In this document: piece after piece, positions 1 through 10,300 of the stretch
Position numbering within the stretch: position 1 is the first letter of the stretch
Layout: every line of letters begins with the position of its first letter
Assembly (NCBI RefSeq): GCF_035046505.1
Contig: NC_089822.1
Location: forward strand, 41,767,159-41,831,158
Reading direction: 5' to 3'
DNA: 64,000 bases
DNA from: Tiliqua scincoides
Lineage: Eukaryota > Chordata > Lepidosauria > Squamata > Scincidae
The notes under the pieces: model-generated
The model's input: only the letters and a program-made list of their open reading frames with translations
Databases searched by the model: none
Told to the model about the DNA's origin: nothing
Translations under genes and position numbers: made by a program

Positions 1-75
1 GATATGGCTGTTTCATTTTTCCATAGGGTTCAATGCATTTTTTTGTTTCCGGTTTGTTGGCCATAACTTTTGATG
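1..75 (+). repeat. Fragment of an unidentified dispersed repeat
   Basis: Shares most bases over about 70 bp with 44628-44697, including the run around CATGCATTTTTTTGTTTCC and TTGGCCATA. The copy near 44.6 kb is longer (from about 44460). Family not recognised. The rest to 610 shows nothing I can assign. Confidence 0.5.
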
Positions 76-627
76 GAAAGGAGGTATTTCAATCCGGTTT
101 TTTGCATTGCATTCCGCTGGAAATTCCACATCCAATGGTATATGGCACGATGGGGTTACTCCTAAGCTTTGTGATATTAATATTGGGGCATTTGTGGTGT
201 TACACCCCCCCAAGAGAGCACGCACACACAGCATACATGCACAGAACCCCTACTTCCTGCTTATTTGGTTTCCATTTCCATAAAAAATGATGTGGCATTG
301 TCTTTAACATGCTTTTGCTTGCTTGTCTTAAAATGAAGGTGCAGTTACGCCCGAATCACTGGCATCTGGATTCCCTTGGGAGTGTCAGTACTTTATAGTT
401 TGCTTGCCTTTTCTCAGTTCCAGATTCATGCATTCCACTAAGGCGAATTGAATGCTTGTGAAATTTTCAACAACATCATAGAAAGATGCTCAAGAATGTT
501 AACTGTAGAATATAAAGAGCATATTGCAGCCTTCTAATAGATAATTATTTCTCCTTATTTCCATACTGTGTGTAATACATCTCCTTCCTCTGCCAAACCC
601 TGGCTCATGAAGTATTTGTTATTGATT

Positions 628-1193
628 TATGTACTGAAGTTGACTCGGTATGTTACACAACATACCGAGTACATTATGTACTGTACTGTACTGTATAATA
701 TGTACATTATGTACATTATGCACATATGTACATATGTATTATGTACATAATGTACATTATGTACATAATGTACAGTACATTCAGTACATTATGTATGTAC
801 ATATGTATGTATGTTCAGTATGTACAGTACATAATGTACTGTACGTGTACTGTACTGTACATAATGTACAGTACATTCAGTACATTATGTATGTACTGAA
901 TGTACATTATGAATGTATGTATGTATGTACATGTATGTAAGTACTGAATGTATGTACAGTACATTCAGTACATTATGTATGTATGTACATTATGTATTAT
1001 GTACTGAATGTACATTATGAACATTATGAATGTATGTATGTATGTATGTACGTACATGTATGTATGTACTGAATGTACATTATGTACACTGAATGTACAT
1101 TATGTATGTACTGAATGTATGTACATTATGTATTATGTACTGAATGTACATTCAGTACATTATGTACTGAAGTTGACTCGGTATGTTACACAA
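628..1193. repeat. Quasi-palindromic GTAC/ATGTA minisatellite between 33-bp direct repeats
   Basis: About 500 bp is built almost only from short self-complementary words such as GTACATTATGTAC, GTACTGTAC and TGAATGTACATTCA. The block is bounded by identical 33-bp direct repeats at 628-660 and 1161-1193. A perfect 12-bp-arm hairpin (ACTCGGTATGTT, loop ACAC) lies at 643-670. Open frames here are artefacts. Confidence 0.8.
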
Positions 1194-3710
1194 AACAAGA
1201 GAAGCAGACCCTGCCCTAAGGGGCTTGCAGTCTACATATTAACACAAGGGAGATCACAGAGGAAGGGGAAAGAAATTAAAAGCACAATCGTATGCTTGTC
1301 TAAGTTGAAGTAAGTTCCATTGTCTTCAGTGGGGCTTACTCTCAGGAAAGTGTGCATAGGATTGCAGGCTAAGGCAGGGAGAAGCAGGAGAAAAATACGC
1401 CATTGTCTGTTGCATATTGTAAGGGAAGATGGATGCTGTGCCTAGCTGTTAGCGACCTGTACCTACCTCCCTGCTCTCTTTTTCACCCTTTTTACTAGGC
1501 AAAACTGGAAAAGGTAATTCTCTTTCACCTCCCAAGGCTAGAAAGACGGCAGAAGGAGGCTGTGCTGAGAAAACTTCATGCTCAGGTTAACAGGTAGCCT
1601 CCAAATCCAGAAGGTTTCTTTCAGATGAAAAAGTAGAACATTGGTAGTCCAGGAGTAGTCATGCTTTACTCTCTCTTGAGTGAACTGAGACCAGGCAAGT
1701 CAAACAGTAAACATGCAAGGCTGTTAAAATATCAGAACAATAGAGAGGAAAAAGCAAGAATTAAAAACAACAACAACAAAGCACTGATAAGCTAACAAAG
1801 TGAAAAGAGAGATGGTGATAAAGGTTAGCAAGGATGTTGAGATGCAAGCAGCAAATAAAACTTGATACAACTTTTCTGGGTACTTTCCCCACTCTTAACA
1901 GGATGGGTGCACCCCTGTGAAACACCAGATGTCCCCAATGTTGGACCTGGGCAAATGTGCCAAAAGGAGGCGCATGTCCCCCTTTCTTATCTGTGGGCAT
2001 TATTAACCCTGTTTTACTTATGAAGCTGGATTCTGAGAGTTACCTGAGCCCCTGGAATTTCCTGTTCCTGGAAATCAGGCGGGCTTCATGATCCAATGAG
2101 CTGGCTCAAAGCTATGTCCATTTGTTTTGCCTGCCAGTTGAGGAAGAAGAAGATGCTCAAACAATAAACACCACCACAACAGGGCAAATGTGACTATTGT
2201 CACACTGAAAGATTCAGCATCCTCTTCAGGATACTGAGGTATCACAGAAGTCTCTGATGTGATAGAAAGATCCCACATAGGTGGAGAAAATGGGGACTTA
2301 AAAAAAAAATTCAAATATTTTAAATTTAAGTCTATGAGAGCAGCTCAACTCAAGACCAATAAGTACAACAAATAAATGCAATACAACCAAATAAAACTCA
2401 ATAAACAATTGCCAGCTGCTGGAGCTCATATAGAGGGCATTCTTCTTGCATATGGTAAGATCTTTCAAACATTATGATAGTACAAGGAGGAATTTTTCAG
2501 CAGCAACCATAAAAGGTCCGTAACATTTAATTGGGACTCACATTTCTGCTACTCAAGAAAATCTCTTCTACTGCAGGCACAGCTTTTTGTTTTTTGTTTT
2601 TTTTCTTCCTGTAGTGGGGATCTGGGTACACAGGAAGGAGTTTGTGAGTAACAAAGCCTCTTTGTACCCAGTCACTTTGGATAAGCTTGGCACTCACTGT
2701 TGTGTAGGTGGGGTTTTTAAGAGCAACATGCCCCCGCACCCATGCTATGTGGCTAACAGACTGGTAAGTACAATTCTGGAAGAAAAGAACCCAAACTGAG
2801 CCAAGCTCTTGCACTGCCATGAAATTTGATTAGAGTTAAATATTTGGGAACTGCTTGTTAAAGGTAATTTTCTGAGAAAATTTTGCAGAGTAAAAACATG
2901 AGCATACAGGAAGAGTAAGTTTAAAATGCCAATGACTGTAAAACAAGAATGTTCCTAGGTGGGATCAGCCTGGGTAAGAAAAAGGGTATTTTGGGGGTAT
3001 TTTCTGAAAGTGGCAGCAATGTTGATATGCAACAGAAGTAACCATTTTGCTGACAAAAAAAAGTCTAAAACTCCCTTATAATTATCAACTCCTGGTTAAC
3101 GTGCTAATCATTTTTCACGGGAAAAAATAGTTGTTGACATATTACATAGTCAGTCTCTCTCTCTCTCTCTCTCTCTCTCACAGACACACACACACACACA
3201 CACACACAAATCAAGGGGTTTTAGTTAAACTACTTATGCAGAATAAAAGCTTTTTCAAAAGGGCATAGACAGATTGCTTTAAGGGAAAGAAAAAGGGAAA
3301 AGAACAGAACTTGCATTTTCATACTGCCAAAATGGTATTTAGCATTGTGAAGGCTCAAGATATTCAAAGGCTTTGGTGGGTTGTTATGACCCAGTAAATA
3401 ACCACAGAGTCATTTTTTAACAATCTGACCCAAAAGCTGTTTTGCACATTCTTGCAATTTTGGCTGCAGAAAAGAAACCATTGTATGAAATGTGACACTG
3501 AATATACGCTAGGGCAAGTAGTCACTCCATTTCCATCCATTCCAAAAAGAACACTGAAAGCTGCTTGCGCTATGGAGAGCACCTGAATACACAAGGTTTT
3601 GTACTGATTGATTGATTGATGAACCATGCAGACATTGTTACATATTTGTGTATTTAGTAAAACTGTGCATAAGCAGAGAGGTCACAGTCATTTGTACTCT
3701 GCAAGGAGTG
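1194..3710. other. 3' flank of SPATA9, mostly unassigned
   Basis: Contains one 88-bp hairpin-repeat relic (about 1305-1372), a CT/CA microsatellite (3153-3207) and short T-rich runs near 2590. I see no gene, RNA or other recognisable element in the rest. Confidence 0.5.
3153..3207. repeat. Compound (TC)n(AC)n microsatellite
   Basis: A CT dinucleotide run (about 3153-3179) passes into an AC run (about 3184-3207). Confidence 0.9.
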
Positions 3711-3953
3711 TCACTGTTCATTTTCTTGATCCACAGCAGGAAGTAGGGTATGGATGCTGCCACTGGTCTGTGGTTCTTTAATGGTCAGCTCTGAAGCTAC
3801 TTCCTGTGTGGAGGATGCTGCATAGTCACTTGCTGTTTCACTGGCTCTGAGAAACTCGTCTTCATCAACGGCATCACTACTATTCTCTCGGGAAGCTTGT
3901 TCTCCTTCAAGGATTTTCTTAATTTTTTCCACCACTTTATTCAGGGAGACTGC
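3711..3953 (-). CDS. SPATA9: SPATA9 coding exon 5 (C-terminus and stop)
   Basis: A 243-bp, phase-0 terminal exon of 80 codons plus stop. The acceptor is CATACAG|GCAGTC. It begins AVSLNKVVEKIKKIL, matching human AVCVNAVLEKVKNIF. It is then a poorly conserved Ser/Glu-rich tail ending VDQENEQ. No clear AATAAA was found on the minus strand just below it. Confidence 0.9.
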   Translation of the reverse strand, partial: AVSLNKVVEKIKKILEGEQASRENSSDAVDEDEFLRASETASDYAASSTQEVASELTIKEPQTSGSIHTLLPAVDQENEQ

Positions 3954-6900
3954 CTGTATGGATTGTTCAAAGAAATTGAAACACTTTGGCATTTAGTCTA
4001 TTTTTCTAACTTAAAGGTCTCTCACTGTGGAGTGTATTAATTACATAAAATACTGAAATAAAATTATGATGGGAATGATTTGGTCACATTCACACAATTC
4101 CTTTTTTCTATTGGCTTCTGAAGATTTTCTTGCTGTCATAGTCTAAAATTCCCCTGGGGGCTGGGGATAAGAATAGGCCCTCAGTTTGGCTGTACTTGTC
4201 AAGGCTGTTTAAGAGGCTACTAAACAGCCACCGGGTAGATGGGACTCGTCAGCCTGGGAAGGCAGCTCATCTGAGAGAAGGAAAACTCTGATGCCAAACC
4301 TCCACTGTCTTGTGGCTACATCCAGTTATGGAAAAGGCTTCAGGAGTCAACCTCAAGGCAAAATCCGGAGCCGGAGTCCCTGAGGCAGTTCATGGCTGAA
4401 CACAGTCACGTTCTGGCAACTCCTGCAATGCCGCTGGAACCAACCGTATTAGCCTCTGCCTTTCCATTGGACCATTTCAGCGACATGGAGAGGGGGGATT
4501 TGCTGCATGGATAACAGCCTATCCTCCACCTACTTTACCCAGGCTTTGCACACTGGAGAGGACACTCTGTTCCAGAACCACCATTCAGAGCGTGACACCA
4601 TAGTCTTCCGAGACTTAAGGATGCCAACAAGTCTAAAATGAACCTTACCATTCACATGAACCATATGCGTGTAGTTATCTGCCCCAGTTCAAGCTGACAA
4701 AACAGTCAGTGGGTGGAGTGAAAATGGTACGCTTTGATTCTAGGCTTCATCATTGAGAAAGATGATACAATCCTACAACACTTCAGTGACATTACTTAAT
4801 CGGCCAGAGGCTATGCTGCTAAGCAACTCTCCAAATGATGTTTGTGTAATTCTTACACTGTAGCTTAAGTGAACAGGTAGAAGTGAATTCACTCAGTGAT
4901 ACTGATTTCCACTGAATACATTTAGGAGAGCTGTTTGTTAGGCATTATGACTAATACAGGGGTTGTCACTCAGAGAACTGAGTGACAGTGCTGGCATCAG
5001 TTTGCTGAGTCCTGGGGCAAAATCCTGCACTTGAACCCTGATAGCTCCCTAGTGCCACCACTACCCCCAGCCTGGCTAAGCAGCCCCTTTACTAGTGCCT
5101 AAGGGCCCAATCCTATCCAATTTCTGGTGCCGGTGCAGCTGTGCCAATGGTGGTGGGGAGGCAGTCATAGAGGCCTCCTCAAGGTATGGGAACATTTGTT
5201 ACCTTACCTCGGGACTGCATTGTGGTTGCACCAGTGCAAGAAAGTTGGATAGGATTGGGCCCGAACTTGGCCCTAAAGCTTTCCCTACTGTGTGATATGT
5301 TTGAAATGGGTTTCATATCTTAATTTTTTAAGATCATATTGTTGAAGGCCAAAGAGCAGGTTAGTAATTTTAAATAAATAATAAGGTCTGCTCCCAGCTG
5401 GTTATTAATGTTCTATCTTGGGCTTTGCAACCATTTTGAATCTTGTATCCAAAACTACCAACACCTTGCAACAAATCCACAAAACAAAATGCAACAATGT
5501 CTTTTATCAAGAAAGTTTGGCTTGAACCAGATGCTGCAAAACAGGTGTGTAACTTGCCCACTGCTGCTCCTCTGGCCTCAACCCAACAGTTCTGGAGGGT
5601 GATGGGAAGGAGGGATGCTTCAGCTTTTCTCCTCTCATCATTTCTTTGCTTGATATTGCTCTTTCCAGAAGCTGTTTTTTCCAAAACAGAGGGTGAACAT
5701 GATCCACAGGACAGAGAGCATGAGTTGCAAATCCATGTAATATACAGTTTGTTGCTTAATAGAAGACATGGGAAATGCAGGCTTATTTAAAAAAAAATTG
5801 GTGTGTACTATATAAGTTTACATGTACTTCTATTTGTGTGGCCATTATTGGTGGTATACTGAAGCTGGAGCCCACCAGAATATTGCTCCTATCCTAGAGG
5901 TCTAGCCTAGAGGCTAGCTATCAGATTGTGTGGCAATGAGAAAGAAATGGTCCCTTCCTTTTATAGGTTGGAAACTTGAGAATACTGTCTACTCTTAAAA
6001 TAGTAATGCTACATCTCTGCTGGATTCATATTTTGAATCTTAATTTGTTAATGACTTGGAACTGTAAGAGAAATAACAAGTCCTGGTCACAGTATAGTCA
6101 ATACAGTACAAGGTAGTTACAGCCAGGATGGTGTAGTGATTCTGGTTTTGGATTTAGACCAATCCCTGTTCAGCCATGAAGTGTCCTGGGTGACTCTAGG
6201 CCAGTCACTAGCTAATCTACTTTACAGGGCTGTTGTGAGAACAAAAAGGAGGAATTAGGTACAGGACAGGTACAGGACCCTGAGCTCCTTCATGGAAGAG
6301 TAGTAAAAAATGTGAAAAATAAATATGTAATGCCAGTGTCAGCCATCTTGGAAAAGAACAATGTGAACATGAAAACAAGTATTTATGACACACAACACGG
6401 ACCCAGAAGTGGAATTGTGAGAATGGTCTTTTGTCAGGGCATGATTCTATGGACTACTGTAGGAATCATTGCCACTGCAAAGTATTATCATAGGCAGCAT
6501 ACAAATTAACAAAATTTAACAAAAAAGCAAATGTGACACTGTGATGGTGTGGGCCAGGCCTGGCATCTGCCCTCCGCCTTGTGTAGTCTCTTAGCCCTGG
6601 GCAGCTGCCTGCTTTTTGCTTAGCTATAGTGAGAACTTGGACACAACCAAAGAGCCCCAAGTTCTGCTGATAGTATAAGGACTGGATGTGAAGACAAGGT
6701 CCATCCTCCCCACTCCTGGCTCTATCCAGGCTTCAATTATGCTGCACCTGTGGTGCAACTTCTTCTCCCTAATGTTAAGGACATCTTTCCAACATCAGCC
6801 TAATCATTGTCAGCTGCGTACAGCCTGATAAGATGGGGAGAACACCTGCCCCCTCACAATATTTAGTTCAACGCATACACTTGACCTTTGACACCTGCAC

Positions 6901-7329
6901 ACCACCATGCCGCTCTGGGAGCTCACTTATCTAGCATTTCGTAAGTCTTGCTTTGGTTTACTTTGTATGCATTATCTTAGAAAATAAAGAATCTCAGTAC
7001 CTTGACCTTGAGCCTGGCATATTCCTTTCTCCAATCCTTAAAAGAACCTCCAGCCTACAGCATGTGCTGTAGGCTGGCCCAAGGCAGACACCAAGTGTAA
7101 AGCATGTCCATGAAAGGTCCTACAAAAATTCCTAAATCATTCTGATTTCTTTACAGAGAATAATGTGATATTTGGCACACATGGCAGAGGTAGGATCAAA
7201 ACAGTGATACTTACTAACTTACCAGATAAATTAGGGCTGCATATGAAGCACACATTACACTGGTAAGAGCGGTCTGTGCTGGATAGGAAATGATATCATA
7301 AAAGAATATTCTTTTGTCCTGGGAGAAGG

Positions 7330-7381
<52 letters not shown>

Positions 7382-10300
7382 TTTGGTCAAATTCCAATTC
7401 ACTGGACATGATCCATACCAAACTGAACATTTTAAGTTCCACTGATTTTAATAGGAAAAATAAGCATAAGTTCATATTTTTCTTGTTAAAATCAATGGGA
7501 CCTATCTAAATGTTTATTGTTGGATGGATCATTCTACCGATGTAGCAGCACAAATGTATGAATGTTTACTCAAAAGTATATCCCATTGAGTTCAAAAGCG
7601 CTTACTCCCAGGTCATTAATGCTTAGGATTGCAGCCTCAGACAGCTTCCGATAGGCTTAGAAATTGGTTCTTATCCACCAAAACCTATGCCACAATAAAT
7701 CTGTTAGTCTTTAAGGTGCCACAAAAGTCATTTTTCTGTGTGTGTGCTATTAACAGACTACACAAGGCTTTGCCTGCCTACTTAGAAGTAAGCCCAGTTG
7801 AGCAATAGGACTTACTCTCTAGTGCAGAGGTTCCCAAACTCCTTGGAGGGAGTTGAGAACCTTGTGGCAGAAGTGGGGCAAGAGCGAGGGGGGATGGCCT
7901 GAATGGCACCACAGCAATCATAGCACATGGGGACCCAGGCACTTCAATGTACCTGGGGGGCTGTTGAAGCTTTCATGGGGGTCCTGGAGGCTTACAGCCC
8001 CCTCTGCAACCCTCTGCATGGCTGCCCTCATGGCTACAATTGCACAAACCAGAAATGAGCTCCAATCCACAACTGGAGCTCGGGGCAGTCACATGGAGGC
8101 TCACAGGGGGGACAACAACTGTGAGCCACCAGGACCCTCATGGAGGTTTCAGCAGCACTCCAGATATGTTAAAATGTCACTGGGTCCCTGCAACACCACA
8201 ATTACTGGGGCACTGACAGGACACCCAGTCCCAAACCACTCCCTTAAGAGGGAATGGCCCATTTCCGGTTCCCCTGGTGGGTCATGACCCACCAGTTTGG
8301 AAACCAATGCTCTAGTGTATTTGGTGTATCTAGGATTGCAGCTTAATACAGCTAGCTCTCTGGGATGCAGTTTAGTTGGATATGGATTTTTGACTGTGAT
8401 CACAATTCCACTTTCTAAAATATTATGCTTTTATTCATGCTGCTGTTTGGGTTTTGGGTTTTAGCTTTTAGCATATTGAAGAATTCTGATCCAGAACACA
8501 CTCAGTGGCCCATGCAGTAGTCTCCAAGGCATTGCACATTTGTCCATCGTTCCCTGTATGAATACATCCAAAGAAGGGGCTGGAGTTCAATGACTTAGCA
8601 CAAGCTTTGCATGCAGAAGATCTGTGGTTCGACCCTTGCCATATCCAGGTGGGGATACTAAAGACCCCTGCTTGAAATCCCAGAAGCTACTACCAGCCAG
8701 TGTCAAGAGTACTACACTCAGTATGAGGGATCTTTATATAAACCTTTCACACCTCCTCTACTTGCAAAATAGGCAATTCAGAGAAGAGAATAGTGAATAC
8801 AGCTCTTTGTATGTACTGTATTCTGCTTGTGGTGAATTCAATTACCTACGGACAGATGGGGGCAGGGAGATCTGGGACTGTGGGAAGCAGAAAGCAAATA
8901 GGAAAAAACTGCTTGGAATGGCAGTTGACGAGCTAGGGTCATGATCTCTGAATGGGTGCCATTTAAACGGCACACACCACAGAGGAAAAATGGTTTGGCT
9001 CAATTGCTGCAACAGTATTTTTAAGAAGAAAATAGACGAGATAGGGGGCAACTGAATTCATGACCTACCTTCATTTTATACAAAGGTTGTTTGGGAGTAT
9101 TCACTTTTGTCAAGAGACGATGTGATATTTTATTTAGCTCTGCCAATTTTCTAGCAAGTTGTGGCTGCAAGAGTTTAGCAACTGATTTTGAAGATGAAGA
9201 TAACTTAGTTAGCCCATTCATAATAACTGCTCTGTGACTTGAAGACAACACTCTTGCCATTACGGACCTAGATCCCTGCATCGTTTGATCACTTTGCTGA
9301 AATGGAAGTGAACAAAAAGCAAGGTAAATAAAATCACTGTTAAAGGTGTTAAGCCTAGACCAGAGAAAGCCATCACAAAGGCGTCAGATGTTTGGAACTT
9401 TTTTAGAATCCCAGCTTTCATTTCAAGTATGTGTATGGGGGAGGGAGGAAGCAAAATTCTAGTCCTCACGATAGAAGGAATACATATGAAATATGTGAAA
9501 GCAGAAACTTCCAAAGGAACTGAACAGCTGTTCATTCTTGATTTAGAGAGCAAGAAGCATTCTGGCACATAATACATGCTACCATTTAAAGTGCCGACTT
9601 TCATTTTTGATTTAATAAAGTATAATTTTGAATGATTATAAAGTATGATTATTTATACGATGATTGTATGAAGTCCAAAAAGTACATAATCATAAAGTAT
9701 GATTATTTGAATGATAATAAAGTATGATTTTGAAGTATAAAGTGCAGAGCATGAACCACCCCAGACCTGTTCTGTGTAAGTCCAACTGAAATAAACGGGA
9801 GACAAACTCTCCATGCACAAACTCCTCCATGCTGCTGCTTCAGTGGGAGTTGCACAGTAGCCATTCTTGTGGATAGTGCCCACAATATCACATTGTTATC
9901 CATACAAGTGCCATATTTGAATGGTGCAGTAACCAATTTAGTTTAACAACTTATACAGTTGTTTATTTCAGTTCAGAAGTAATCCGGATTGTGAACATAT
10001 ATAAGAGCACAACATTGCTTTGGTTGACTGCCGTACGTAAGCATGTAAAATAACTTTCTATCAAGCTGTCCACTTTCTTCCTTAGTCAGCTAGTGCAGCT
10101 CTACAGAACCTCTATGTGTCCCAATAACCTCTATGATGATGTAATGCCATGCTGCAATATGCAAAGGAAGGCGGTTTTTCAGCACTGCCAGCCCCCCACT
10201 GGCTCAGCTGGGAAGAAACTGCTTCCATCAGCTAAGCCCTTCACTGTTCTAGGTATGGGGATGCTTCACATTTGCCAGAAGGCACCATTCATCACCTTGT

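Larger units (their letters stand above)
3954..7222 (-). other. SPATA9 intron 4
   Basis: Holds, from right to left in gene order, the probable solo LTR (6540-7068), a tRNA-headed SINE (about 6118-6330), a terminal-inverted-repeat element (5103-5262) and the retrotransposed repeat (4150-4629). Nothing recognisable between about 5290 and 6110. Confidence 0.6.
7319..9068 (-). other. SPATA9 intron 3
   Basis: Contains the AG microsatellite, two relics of the 88-bp hairpin repeat (about 7430-7530 and 7555-7645), a hAT element (7825-8309) and a tRNA-headed SINE (about 8578-8725). Nothing else recognised. Confidence 0.6.

Noticed and set aside
568-1313. Three 60-101-codon frames rich in Tyr, Met and Val
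   Set aside because: They are translations of the GTAC/ATGTA minisatellite.
8578-8660. Possible tRNA gene
   Set aside because: A B box is present, but no cloverleaf can be formed and the sequence continues into a SINE body that recurs at 15535-15690.
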